64,000 nucleotides of DNA, from assembly GCF_002150035.1 (NCBI RefSeq), contig NZ_NETS01000011.1:248001-312000 (forward strand), given 5' to 3'. Position 1 is the first letter of the stretch, and every line of letters starts with the position of its first letter. Both the position numbers and the translations under genes were made by a program. Below the pieces are notes generated by a model. It did not search any database and was not told the origin of the DNA. It saw nothing but the letters and a program-made list of their open reading frames with translations. The DNA comes from Leptospira venezuelensis (GTDB lineage: Bacteria; Spirochaetota; Leptospiria; Leptospirales; Leptospiraceae). This document shows positions 34,458 to 43,184 of this stretch, piece after piece.

Positions 34458-35066
34458 TCAGCCTTCTGCGTCTTCTATAATATAGTCTGCAATCCGGATC
34501 AGTCGCCCAAGAACCGGCTTAAGCTTACTGTATTCCTGGTAACATTCCTCATATTTTTCCAAAATTGGTCCGATTTGGGCCACAGATTTAGGAGATAAGT
34601 TCAAACTGGAAATATTGGATTCGGAGAGTTTCTCCGCAGATTCCAAACTATCGAAGAATCGAGTGATCTCTTTAAGAATGGATTCATCTGCCCTATCATT
34701 CTTTTCGAAATTGGATTCTATTTTAAGAATATAGTCAGTAAGAGTTTGTTTGAGTCTGACTTCCTCTTCGTTTGCTTTTCGTTTTGCAGTCAAGGTATTT
34801 ACCTTACTGTAACGTGCCATTGCCTCTTCATAAGAATGGCTAACTGACTGCCTGTTTTGTTGGATCAAGCGAACTAATAAAACTACCGAGCGGAAGTCCC
34901 AGGCAGTGTCTTTTTTATTCCGGATCTCAGGGAACATTTCGTCACCCTTGGAATCATCCACCTGTAATCCGGAAAGTTTTTCTAAAATTCTTCCCGTGGA
35001 CCCAGAGCCTTGTATCTCTCGGGCCACCGAAAGAAAAATAGGATTTTGGTCCAGGGAAGTACTCAT
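34458..35066 (-). CDS. Hypothetical helical cytoplasmic protein
   Basis: I do not recognise this 202-aa protein. It has no signal peptide and is mostly alpha-helical and charged, with a likely coiled coil around SHSYEEAMARYSKVNTL and KANEEEVRLKQTLTDYILK. Its start shares one base with the stop of the cyclophilin gene (TAATG-type coupling). A 113-base gap separates it from the gene before fliM. A motility chaperone role is conceivable from context only. Confidence 0.6.
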   Translation of the reverse strand: MSTSLDQNPIFLSVAREIQGSGSTGRILEKLSGLQVDDSKGDEMFPEIRNKKDTAWDFRSVVLLVRLIQQNRQSVSHSYEEAMARYSKVNTLTAKRKANEEEVRLKQTLTDYILKIESNFEKNDRADESILKEITRFFDSLESAEKLSESNISSLNLSPKSVAQIGPILEKYEECYQEYSKLKPVLGRLIRIADYIIEDAEG

Positions 35067-35968
35067 TATTTTGCCCTCTTATCGTAGATGGACACTTTGC
35101 GGATTGTAGTTTTGCCGTTTCCGGAAGCGATAATCTTATCTACGACATCAGCACCTTGGATGATCTGTCCGAATACAGTATGTAATCCGTCCAAATGAGG
35201 AGTATCTACTTGGTTGATGAAAAATTGAGAACCGTTTGTATTCGGTCCAGCATTCGCCATTGCAAGCGCGCCTTTGATCGCCTTCTTACTCTTTACTACA
35301 TTATTATAACGATAACCTAATCTGAAGAGTATCTCCATGACGGAAAGATTTTTGGCTTTTTCCAAATTGCTTTCCAATTCTTCTCTTCTTTCGTCTGCTT
35401 CTCTTTGGCTACGAATCCCAAGCTCTCCACCGATATATCGATAAAGATAACCTGTATAAAATTGGGACTGTCCGATCTTAACTTGGTCTAGGCCTAAACT
35501 TGCAGCGTTGATCTCATCAGCAAATCTGTATCCAGGAGTTCCGGATCCATCACCATATGGACATCCACCTTGGATCATAAAACCTTCGATGACCCTGTGA
35601 AAAGTTAATCCATCATAGAATGGTCTTTTTTGGGGTTGGCCGTTACGAAGAGTGAATTCCTTCTCTCCTTGCGCAAGGTCGATGAAGTTTTGGACCGTTT
35701 TAGAAGCATCCTTATCGTATAATTCGAAAAGCATATTTCCTTGAGTGGTTTCTATCAACGCGTAGATCGCAGGTTTTTCAGGAAGTGCAACACGAGGCTT
35801 TTCTTCTTTTCTAACTACAACTTCGACTGGGCTATATGCTTCCGGAGCATATCTTTGTTCCGCATAAGGGTTTGCCTTGCAGGCAAACGAAAATAATAAA
35901 ATCGCAAACCATACTAAGGCACCAAAAAGTCTGGGCTTAGAATTCGATTTTACATTCATATAATTCAT
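35066..35968 (-). CDS. Cyclophilin-type peptidyl-prolyl isomerase, predicted lipoprotein
   Basis: The 300-aa protein has a signal peptide with lipobox-like FSFAC near residue 30. A cyclophilin domain follows with TVQNFIDLAQGEK, FYDGLTFHRVIEGFMIQGGCPYGDGSGTPGYRFADE, ALAMANAGPNTNGSQFFI and LDGLHTVFGQII. An insertion of about 60 charged residues (roughly 185-225) interrupts the domain. It would assist folding of exported proteins on the periplasmic side. The start overlaps the argH stop by four bases. Confidence 0.9.
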   Translation of the reverse strand: MNYMNVKSNSKPRLFGALVWFAILLFSFACKANPYAEQRYAPEAYSPVEVVVRKEEKPRVALPEKPAIYALIETTQGNMLFELYDKDASKTVQNFIDLAQGEKEFTLRNGQPQKRPFYDGLTFHRVIEGFMIQGGCPYGDGSGTPGYRFADEINAASLGLDQVKIGQSQFYTGYLYRYIGGELGIRSQREADERREELESNLEKAKNLSVMEILFRLGYRYNNVVKSKKAIKGALAMANAGPNTNGSQFFINQVDTPHLDGLHTVFGQIIQGADVVDKIIASGNGKTTIRKVSIYDKRAK

Positions 35969-37386
35969 TTCGTATTCCTTTGGATTGATTTAATAGATTG
36001 TTTCGCGAGTTCCAATTGTTCTAATTGTCTAGATCTAGAAGTTCCGCCATAACTGGATTTTTTATCGGTAGAAAGTTCCAGACTTACCGCTTTCGAATAT
36101 TCTTCTCCAGCGAAATAAGGGGAAATTCCTTTTCTTATATCTTCTGAGATCGTAAATAAATTCTCTTTTCTTTCTACACATTCGGAAACAAGTCTTCCTA
36201 CAAGTTCATGCGCAGTTCTGAAAGGGACCTTTTTTTCCCCTACCAGAAAGTCTGCCAGATCGGTCGCAGTAGCAAATCCTTCCTTTAGGGACCTTTCTCC
36301 TCTTTCCGGCCTGAATTGCATTTCAGAAACCATGGCTTCCAACCCTTCCAGACTTAATAGAACAGTTTCCACAGCATCAAAAACGGCTAACTTGTCTTCT
36401 TGTAAATCACGATTGTAGGTAAGAGGCAATCCCTTTAAAAGTCCGATGAGATGATTTAAGTTACCCGCCACCCTCGCGGATTTTCCACGGATGAGTTCAG
36501 CAATATCCGGGTTCTTTTTCTGGGGCATGATAGAGGATCCGGTAGTGAGTGAATCAGGTAGTTTCACTAAGCCGAATTCCTGGGAAGAATATAGAACAAT
36601 ATCCTCGCAAAAACGAGACGCATGAGACATTGTTTGCACAGCTGCAAATAAGAACTGCAAGAGATGATCTCTATTGGAAACACCATCCATACTATTGGGA
36701 GAAATAGAATCCGCCTTTAGTTCGGAAGCCAAAAATTCTCTGTCGTTTTGGTAATTCACTCCAGCCATCGCGCCTGAGCCTAAAACGAGAATATTTGCGG
36801 TCTTCTTCGCGAATTCAAAAAACTCCAAGTCACGAGTGAACATCCAAAAATATGCCAATAAAAAATGAGAGGCTCTGATTGGTTGCGCAACTTGAAGATG
36901 TGTATATCCCGGAATGATCGTATCTATATTTTTAGAAGCCTGCTCATGCAAAGCTTCTCTCAGAGAATCTAAACGATATAAAATTTCTTGGATTCGATTT
37001 CTAACATAGAGCCTTGTGTCCTGTGAGACTTGATCATTTCTGGATCTGGCAGTATGTAATTTCTTCCCTACTTCTCCTTTTAGTTCAGTGAGTCTGGATT
37101 CCACATGCATGTGAATATCTTCCAGCTCTCTGCTAAATTTGAAATTTCCGGATTCTATCTCTTCTTCTACCTGATTTAATCCATCTAGTATGTCTTTTAA
37201 TTCTGTGGAGTTTAAGATCCCCATCTTTGCAAGCATCTTAGCGTGGGCTCTACTTCCTTCTAGATCTTCTTTATATAATTTTTGGTCGAAAGAAATGGAT
37301 TCCCCTATTCTTTCCATAATGGAAGAAGCTTTTTCTTTAAATCTTCCTCCCCAAAGTTTAGAGTTTTTGTCCTCAGGTGTGTTCAT
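35965..37386 (-). CDS. argH: Argininosuccinate lyase
   Basis: The 473-aa fumarase/aspartase superfamily enzyme has LWGGRFKEKAS at the N-terminus, HTARSRNDQVSQDTRLY, the PGYTHLQVAQP region and the signature GSSIMPQKKNPDIAELIRGKSARV. It releases arginine and fumarate in the final step of arginine synthesis. It is flanked by, and probably co-transcribed with, a heme-binding protein gene (18 bases upstream) and a cyclophilin gene (overlap). Confidence 0.96.
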   Translation of the reverse strand: MNTPEDKNSKLWGGRFKEKASSIMERIGESISFDQKLYKEDLEGSRAHAKMLAKMGILNSTELKDILDGLNQVEEEIESGNFKFSRELEDIHMHVESRLTELKGEVGKKLHTARSRNDQVSQDTRLYVRNRIQEILYRLDSLREALHEQASKNIDTIIPGYTHLQVAQPIRASHFLLAYFWMFTRDLEFFEFAKKTANILVLGSGAMAGVNYQNDREFLASELKADSISPNSMDGVSNRDHLLQFLFAAVQTMSHASRFCEDIVLYSSQEFGLVKLPDSLTTGSSIMPQKKNPDIAELIRGKSARVAGNLNHLIGLLKGLPLTYNRDLQEDKLAVFDAVETVLLSLEGLEAMVSEMQFRPERGERSLKEGFATATDLADFLVGEKKVPFRTAHELVGRLVSECVERKENLFTISEDIRKGISPYFAGEEYSKAVSLELSTDKKSSYGGTSRSRQLEQLELAKQSIKSIQRNTK

Positions 37387-37404
37387 TAAAATGATTTCGA
37401 TGCC

Positions 37405-37845
37405 TTATTGATTTTCCGCAAATGTTTGGAGCCAGTCTCTCAATATCTCTATTTCTTCTTGATCCAGTTTAGAGTTAGAATGTAAGAAAATATAATCCTT
37501 GGGAGGCATATGACCTTCTTCCACTTCTTCTAATATTTCTTCCGCTAGATCCGCCTTTTTTTCCGGTTTTAAGCTTTCCCATTCCGAAAAATTTAATTCT
37601 TCCCTGCCTTCTTCTATATGATGGGAGATATATAAAGAAACCGGAAAAACCTTAGAATACCAGGGCCATTGAACCAGGTCCGAATGGCAGTCATAACAAG
37701 ACTTACGAAAAATCTTTTTGACGCGTTCTTCCGTTTTGATTTCATTAGCATTCTTTCCCAACGGAGGCTGTACGGGGATTAACTGAAGAACAAGGAATAA
37801 GACAAGTAGTCCAGTTCCTAAACGAATCCAAATTTTTCTCATCAC
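37405..37845 (-). CDS. Heme-binding domain protein (CxxCH)
   Basis: This 146-aa protein has an N-terminal membrane anchor (RLGTGLLVLFLVLQLIPV) and a c-type heme site CYDCH near residue 50, followed by WPWYSKVFPVSLYISHHIEEGR. This matches the haem_bd family of small periplasmic cytochrome-like proteins (PF14376). It could carry electrons or sense redox state in the periplasm. It precedes argH by 18 bases. Confidence 0.85.
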   Translation of the reverse strand: MMRKIWIRLGTGLLVLFLVLQLIPVQPPLGKNANEIKTEERVKKIFRKSCYDCHSDLVQWPWYSKVFPVSLYISHHIEEGREELNFSEWESLKPEKKADLAEEILEEVEEGHMPPKDYIFLHSNSKLDQEEIEILRDWLQTFAENQ

Positions 37846-37914
37846 TCCCGCTAAGAATATGGACGGGAATGTTTTTGAAAATAGAATTTTTCCCCTTTCT
37901 TCTACCTAAAAACC

Positions 37915-38385
37915 ATGGACTTTTTACAAGACGGACATAACCTCTCTTATCTTTGGATCGCCTCAGGGATCATACTCATGGTGGCAGAACTTTTTGTCCC
38001 GGGAACCTTCGTATTCTTTTTAGGGCTCTCTGCTGCGATTGTAGGAAGTCTTTCCTATTTTTATGAAATTGGATTTTGGACCCAAGCAATCGTTTGGGCG
38101 GCACTTTCAGGAATTCTAATCTGGATAGGAGGTAGTTTTCTCAGAAAATTTTTCCCTTCTTCTTCAGAAAGAGCGACTCTCAATCCAGAAGAAGGTCCAG
38201 GAAGGATCGTTTTAGTTTCCAAAGATATTCTTGTAGAACGGAAAGGTGGAAGGGTCGTATTCCAAGGCACTGAATGGGATGCGATTAGCAAATCCAAACG
38301 GATCTCTGCAGGAAAAAGAGCAAGAATATTGGAGCGAGAAAATCTGACATTCGTTGTGGAGCCGATTGAGCTTCCTGAAATATAA
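37915..38385 (+). CDS. NfeD family membrane protein
   Basis: The 156-aa protein has an early membrane region of three to four helices (residues 8-85, with the typical MVAELFVPGTFVFFLGLSAAIVG start). A C-terminal OB-fold-like NfeD domain follows with RIVLVSKDILVERKGGRVVFQGTEWDA. NfeD proteins team with SPFH/stomatin partners in membrane quality control, and two SPFH genes follow within 1 kb on the same strand. The short form lacks the protease domain. Confidence 0.87.
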   Translation: MDFLQDGHNLSYLWIASGIILMVAELFVPGTFVFFLGLSAAIVGSLSYFYEIGFWTQAIVWAALSGILIWIGGSFLRKFFPSSSERATLNPEEGPGRIVLVSKDILVERKGGRVVFQGTEWDAISKSKRISAGKRARILERENLTFVVEPIELPEI

Positions 38386-38417
38386 TCATTATTGAATAGG
38401 AGTTAGAAACTTACAAA

Positions 38418-39353
38418 ATGGACCCATTTCTATTTTTTACGCTGATAGTTATTGCAGCAATCTATCTCATTATGAAGACCTGCATTGTAGTTCCCCAAAA
38501 CTATTGTTTTGTTGTGGAAAGACTGGGAGTGTTCCGCGGAGCACTTGGTGCAGGTTTTCATTTTCTGATACCGGTCATGGACCAAATCAGATACAAACAA
38601 CTTCTGAAAGAAATCGCAATAGATATTCCTCCTCAGACCTGTATCACTAAAGATAACGTTTCCATATTGGTCGATGGTATCCTGTATATCAAAGTAATGG
38701 ATGCTTATAAGGCTTCTTACGAAATCGAAAATTTCCGAAACGCAACCATCCAGCTCGCTCAGACCACTCTTCGTTCAGAGATAGGTAAATTAGTATTGGA
38801 TCATACATTCTCAGAAAGAGATGATATCAATGCAAATGTGGTTCGAGCATTGGATGAAGCAACTGACCCTTGGGGAATTAAGGTAACTCGTTACGAGATC
38901 AAAAACATTTCCCCACCTAAAGAAATCCTACATGAGATGGAAGAACAAGTAAAAGCAGAACGTGTAAAACGTGCTGAGATCACTATCTCCGAAGGTGAGA
39001 AGGCTGCCAGGATCAATCGTTCCATGGGAGAAAGACAGGAAGCAATCAATCTTTCCGAAGGGGAAAAAATCAAAAAGGTAAACGAGGCGGAAGGTAAAGC
39101 CAAAGAGATTGAATTTATCGCCCAAGCGAAAGCAAAAGGGATCAAATTGATTTCCGATGCTAGTACAAATGAAGGCGGAACAGAAGCAGTCAATCTTCAG
39201 ATCACTGAGGATTATCTCGCTGGGCTAGGCATCATTCTAGAAAAAGCAAAAACTACAGTTCTTCCAACTGAAATGGCAAATGTAGTCGGTTTCTTTGAAG
39301 GTATTTCTAAGGTAACCAACAAATTCCCAGGATTGGATTCAGAGAAGGAGTAA
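38418..39353 (+). CDS. SPFH/stomatin-like protein (first copy)
   Basis: The 311-aa protein has one N-terminal membrane helix and an SPFH/band 7 domain with VVPQNYCFVVERLGVFRG and IPPQTCITKDNVSILVDGILYIKV. A coiled coil rich in Glu/Ala/Lys follows (about 180-250), with ISEGEKAARINRSMGERQEAINLSEGEK. Stomatin/QmcA-type proteins assemble into large membrane rings. It is 32 bases after nfeD and six bases before its paralogue. Confidence 0.92.
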   Translation: MDPFLFFTLIVIAAIYLIMKTCIVVPQNYCFVVERLGVFRGALGAGFHFLIPVMDQIRYKQLLKEIAIDIPPQTCITKDNVSILVDGILYIKVMDAYKASYEIENFRNATIQLAQTTLRSEIGKLVLDHTFSERDDINANVVRALDEATDPWGIKVTRYEIKNISPPKEILHEMEEQVKAERVKRAEITISEGEKAARINRSMGERQEAINLSEGEKIKKVNEAEGKAKEIEFIAQAKAKGIKLISDASTNEGGTEAVNLQITEDYLAGLGIILEKAKTTVLPTEMANVVGFFEGISKVTNKFPGLDSEKE

Positions 39354-39359
39354 AGACTA

Positions 39360-40286
39360 ATGTTTGTTTCAGTATTTTTATGGATATTTTGGCTCGGGTT
39401 TTTACTCTATATTGCATTTAAACTTTATCGTTCCTTAAGAATTGTTTCTGCTCAGGAATGTATCATTGTAGAAAGACTTGGAAAATACAGCAGAACCCTT
39501 CACGCAGGTTTCCATATTCTAATTCCTTTCATAGATTATGATGCATATTATCATACTCTAAAAGAACAAGCGATTGATGTTCCTCCTCAAACTTGTATCA
39601 CTAAAGACAACGTTAAAGTGGAGATGGATGGGATCCTTTATTTGAGAGTTCTTGATCCCCAAAAAGCAAGTTACGGGATAGAAGATTATAGATTCGCGGT
39701 TACTCAGCTAGTACAAACCACTATGAGAGCGATCATTGGAACCATGGATCTGGATACAACTTTTGAAACCAGAGAAGTGATTAATAGCAAGATCCTCGAA
39801 GTTTTAGACCAAGCAGGTGAACCTTGGGGAGTTCGTGTAAACCGATATGAGATCGTAAACATCTCCCCTCCTAAATCCATTATCGAAGCAATGGAAAGAG
39901 AGAAAAAAGCGCAAATCTCTAAGAAAGCTCAAATCTCTCTTTCAGAAGGAGATAGAGATTCTAGGATCAACCGCTCTTTAGGTATCAAAGAAGAAGCAAT
40001 CAATAAGTCTGAGGGTGAAAAACAAAAAAGGATAAACGAGGCAGAAGGACTAGCTGCTGAAATTGAATCCATTGCAACTGCTACTGCAAAAGGTATCGAA
40101 CTACTTGCAGCTTCCATCAAAACAAAAGGTGGAAAAGAAGCAGTAAAACTCAGGATCGCTCAGAGATTTATTAAAGAAGTAGAAAAATTAGGACAGGATG
40201 GAACAGAACTTGTTCTTCCGCTAAACCTATCTAATTTTAAATCTGTGATGAAGTCAGTACTCGGAAGCGAGGAAAAAAAGGCTTAA
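39360..40286 (+). CDS. SPFH/stomatin-like protein (second copy)
   Basis: The 308-aa protein is a tandem paralogue of the preceding gene product, sharing PPQTCITKDNV and the repeated SEGxxxxxINxSxG coiled-coil pattern. The membrane anchor and C-terminus differ markedly. The two may form hetero-oligomeric membrane rings with the NfeD protein, as inferred from family knowledge and tandem location. A strong hairpin ends the unit. Confidence 0.92.
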   Translation: MFVSVFLWIFWLGFLLYIAFKLYRSLRIVSAQECIIVERLGKYSRTLHAGFHILIPFIDYDAYYHTLKEQAIDVPPQTCITKDNVKVEMDGILYLRVLDPQKASYGIEDYRFAVTQLVQTTMRAIIGTMDLDTTFETREVINSKILEVLDQAGEPWGVRVNRYEIVNISPPKSIIEAMEREKKAQISKKAQISLSEGDRDSRINRSLGIKEEAINKSEGEKQKRINEAEGLAAEIESIATATAKGIELLAASIKTKGGKEAVKLRIAQRFIKEVEKLGQDGTELVLPLNLSNFKSVMKSVLGSEEKKA

Positions 40287-40295
40287 AATCAATCT

Positions 40296-40323
40296 CGTAT
40301 CCGGAAAACAACTTCCGGATACG
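40296..40323. terminator. Perfect 11-bp hairpin between convergent genes
   Basis: CGTATCCGGAA (40296-40306) and TTCCGGATACG (40313-40323) form a perfect stem with a 6-base loop between the second SPFH gene and the convergent fliN. The flanks are A/T-rich but lack a long T run, so termination may be moderate in both directions. Confidence 0.6.
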
Positions 40324-40333
40324 AAAATTCTAT

Positions 40334-40852
40334 TTAGAGCATTCTACGAGAAGGATCTACTATCTCGGTAATTCTAATTCCGTAATAATCATCCAATAAA
40401 ACCAGTTTTCCCTTTCCAACCAGTTTGCCGTTTGCTAAGATATCTAAATCTTCGCCGACTGCATTGTCTAATTCTACTACTGCACCTTCATTCAGACCTA
40501 GAACATCCTTAATGTACATATTGGTCCTACCTAATTCTACAGTAAGAGCCACATTCACATCTAGTAATAGATTTAAGTTTGCGGTATTGGAGGAAACTGA
40601 ACTAGAACGAGCACTCGCTTTTGGAGGAGCCGGGGTAGAAGAAGGTCCCAAAGCGGCAGCAATATCTGCAAATGATGGAGCTCCTCCGGATGCCGGCGAA
40701 GTAGAAGCGCCAGCTCCACCACCAGAATCTCCTAATAGGGAATCCAATTCTCCGCTCAGATTAAAATCTGCTGAGCCACCGCCCCCACCACCAGGACTGG
40801 ACCCGGTTAGTAATGCGTCTATATCGTCTTGTGAAAGGGAGCCTTCACCCAT
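40334..40852 (-). CDS. fliN: Flagellar motor switch protein FliN with FliM-like N-terminus
   Basis: The 172-aa protein has a C-terminal SpoA domain (about 95-172: LLLDVNVALTVELGRTNMYIKDVLGL, VVELDNAVGEDLDILANG) typical of FliN. The N-terminal half is low complexity (Gly, Ser, Ala, Pro) and starts MGEGSLSQDDIDALL, nearly the same peptide as the CheY-binding N-terminus of FliM. It lacks the CheC-like phosphatase domain of FliY. It is divergent from the AAA+ gene and about 7 kb from fliM. Confidence 0.93.
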   Translation of the reverse strand: MGEGSLSQDDIDALLTGSSPGGGGGGSADFNLSGELDSLLGDSGGGAGASTSPASGGAPSFADIAAALGPSSTPAPPKASARSSSVSSNTANLNLLLDVNVALTVELGRTNMYIKDVLGLNEGAVVELDNAVGEDLDILANGKLVGKGKLVLLDDYYGIRITEIVDPSRRML

Positions 40853-40933
40853 TAGGACTTGCCTCCAAAGGTTCTTTCTAAATTCTTCGACAGAACCGAA
40901 AGATTATACAAGAGAAATTCTAGGGAAGAAAGA

Positions 40934-42229
40934 ATGAAACCTGAAGATTTAACTAGTCCAGTTCCCCGAAATTCTGGAAATATCCTGGATTTCACCCAGG
41001 CTAAAAACCTGCTATATTCGGAACTAAAGGGTTTAGGAGTCAAGGACCCCGAACTTCCTGCATTTGTACCCGATAAAAAAGATCTAAGGATTGAATTTCC
41101 AATCCCAGGAGCAGACAAAAGCCAACTTTTAGACTGCATTCAGATCGTAAGAAATCATATAGAAAATCTAAGAATACATACGTTTGAACCTGGCTATGTT
41201 TGCCTACAGGCTCTGAACGAGAATTTATTCGAAACTAAAAACATTTTAGACAATGCTAAGTTCCGTTTCTATTCGGGAAGGAACCAAAGCAAAATAGAGA
41301 TCACTAAAAAGGGAGATTTCCATAGAGAGGAAATTTTTTCAGCAATCGATCTATTCAAATATCTCAGACTTTCTAAGCAGGAGTCCGTTCAAAATCCAAA
41401 AGAACTTTTACTCCGGTTAGGAATCGATGTTTTCGATCCAATAGAAGCAAAGAAGAAGGGAGACTGGATGACATTCGAGACCATCGCAGGTTATGAGGAT
41501 GTCAAAAGACAAATATTAGAATCCATTATACTTCCACTTAAGTCACCTGAAACCTTAGAAGAACTTTCCAAGCTCACTCGAAAATTCCCAGGTAGAACGA
41601 AGCCAAGGGCAATTCTTTTGGAAGGAGAACCGGGGGTAGGAAAAACTACCATGGCCAAGGTGATTTCCTGCATGACCGAGATCCCGCTCATCTATGTGCC
41701 TGTGGAATCTATTTTAAGTAAATATTATGGGGAAAGCGCCCAGAACATGGCTTATGTCTTCGACGTGGCTTCTCTATTCCCTTCTTGTCTTTTATTTTTG
41801 GACGAAATAGATTCCTTGGCTGGGTCCAGGGACGACGGATTATTTGAGGCAACCCGGAATATTCTATCAGTATTATTAAGAAAACTGGACGGTTTCGAAG
41901 GGGGACAAAAATCAATCACCCTGGGCGCCACAAATAGAAAACAGGACCTGGACAAGGCTTTGGTTTCCAGATTTGACAGATCCGTATTCTTTCCCCTACC
42001 TAATGAGAAGGAAAGAGCTGCAATATTAGGAAATTATGCTAAACATCTACAGGATTCAGAGCGTTTAACAATTTCACAACGATTAGAATCGCATTCCGGA
42101 CGGGATTTAAGGGATTTCTGTGATTTTGTGGAAAGGAGATGGGCTGCCAACCTGATCGAAAAAGGATTGAAACCGACTCCTCCCCCCTATGAACTGTATT
42201 TGGAAACGAGTTCAAAATCCGGAAAATAA
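40934..42229 (+). CDS. AAA+ ATPase, katanin/spastin-like core with unknown N-domain
   Basis: The 431-aa protein has about 180 residues of unrecognised N-terminal sequence and one AAA+ module. The module has Walker A GEPGVGKTT (231-239), a pore loop KYYGES (about 263-268), Walker B LLFLDE (286-291), sensor LGATNRK and an arginine finger SRFDRS. The start is ATG 40934 with AGGGAAG upstream; a longer TTG start at 40859 lacks support. It may remodel a protein complex, perhaps the neighbouring flagellar proteins, but no substrate is evident. Confidence 0.82.
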   Translation: MKPEDLTSPVPRNSGNILDFTQAKNLLYSELKGLGVKDPELPAFVPDKKDLRIEFPIPGADKSQLLDCIQIVRNHIENLRIHTFEPGYVCLQALNENLFETKNILDNAKFRFYSGRNQSKIEITKKGDFHREEIFSAIDLFKYLRLSKQESVQNPKELLLRLGIDVFDPIEAKKKGDWMTFETIAGYEDVKRQILESIILPLKSPETLEELSKLTRKFPGRTKPRAILLEGEPGVGKTTMAKVISCMTEIPLIYVPVESILSKYYGESAQNMAYVFDVASLFPSCLLFLDEIDSLAGSRDDGLFEATRNILSVLLRKLDGFEGGQKSITLGATNRKQDLDKALVSRFDRSVFFPLPNEKERAAILGNYAKHLQDSERLTISQRLESHSGRDLRDFCDFVERRWAANLIEKGLKPTPPPYELYLETSSKSGK

Positions 42230-42354
42230 ACGTTTTCGGTGCGAAAATGTAAGTCTTGGATTTAATCGGGAGTCTATTTTACCGATACTAGAGACAGGGA
42301 ATTCTCGACTTTCGGGAAACCCAAACGCAGAAGAGACCAAGGAAATAGGGTACA

Positions 42355-43179
42355 ATGAAACGCAAAATCGCATTCTGCCTTGCAATTTTTTCAATCGCAG
42401 GCATACTCAACGCTCAAGACAACCAAGCCCAAAAGAAGGAAGACGGTCAAACCGGTGCGGCTATCCTTGAAACGGAAAAAGGTCTGGATCAAAGAGTTAC
42501 GGCTCTAAATGAAAGACTAAAACGTCATACAGTACTTATGAAAATGAAAGTACGCGTTCTTCCGTTCCGTACAGTCCTTTTCAAAGGAAAAGCAAACAAC
42601 GACGAGTGTGTGGCTTCTAACAGCAACGCACAAGAAGATGCAGCGAACAACTGTATCAGAGTAGAAGTTTACGATTTCATTAAGGACGAGGAAAGAGGAC
42701 AAGGTAAGATCGTTCAAGGTGGACTTTCCAAATATATGGAAATCTACTTCGAAGGGCCAAACACAAACGATCCGGATCCTAGAATGGAACCTCCTCGTAA
42801 AATCAGCAAAATTATCAGTAAAGTTTATAAAAACAACTTCTTGATCGAAGATAAATCGGTTTCTGAGATCATTGACAGGGCTCCGAACGATCAGCCAGGA
42901 CATAACGACAAGATCGAACTTTTCTACCAAAAGAACGGTTATCCTGAAGGTGGTCGCCCAGAGACTCCTAGCGAAAAAGGTGTTGGTAAATACGTTCTTG
43001 CTAACGTAGAAAACACCAAGACCCACCCTATCCGTAACTCTTTCAAAAAGACTTTCTACATTAAACATTTGGATACGTTCGACAGATTATTTACCAAAAT
43101 TTTCGATTACAACGACCAATTGGGTAATGAGAATTACAAAGAGAACGTGAACACGCTCAAGGAATCCCTGAAATACTAA
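42355..43179 (+). CDS. fcpB: Exported protein, candidate flagellar-coiling protein FcpB
   Basis: This 274-aa protein has a clear signal peptide cut after LNA (residue 20) and a mature, soluble, charged domain of unknown fold. It opens with LETEKGLDQRVTALNERLKRHTV, a likely helix, and has two cysteines (DECVAS and NNCIRV). From memory, L. interrogans fcpB lies a dozen genes from fliM, matching the position here, and FcpB is an exported endoflagellar sheath protein of about this size. The identity rests on context and recall, not on alignment. Confidence 0.55.
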   Translation: MKRKIAFCLAIFSIAGILNAQDNQAQKKEDGQTGAAILETEKGLDQRVTALNERLKRHTVLMKMKVRVLPFRTVLFKGKANNDECVASNSNAQEDAANNCIRVEVYDFIKDEERGQGKIVQGGLSKYMEIYFEGPNTNDPDPRMEPPRKISKIISKVYKNNFLIEDKSVSEIIDRAPNDQPGHNDKIELFYQKNGYPEGGRPETPSEKGVGKYVLANVENTKTHPIRNSFKKTFYIKHLDTFDRLFTKIFDYNDQLGNENYKENVNTLKESLKY

Positions 43180-43184
43180 GCTAA

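Noticed and set aside
42517..43068. 183-codon minus-strand frame
   Set aside because: It is antisense to the exported candidate FcpB gene, which has a signal peptide and good start.
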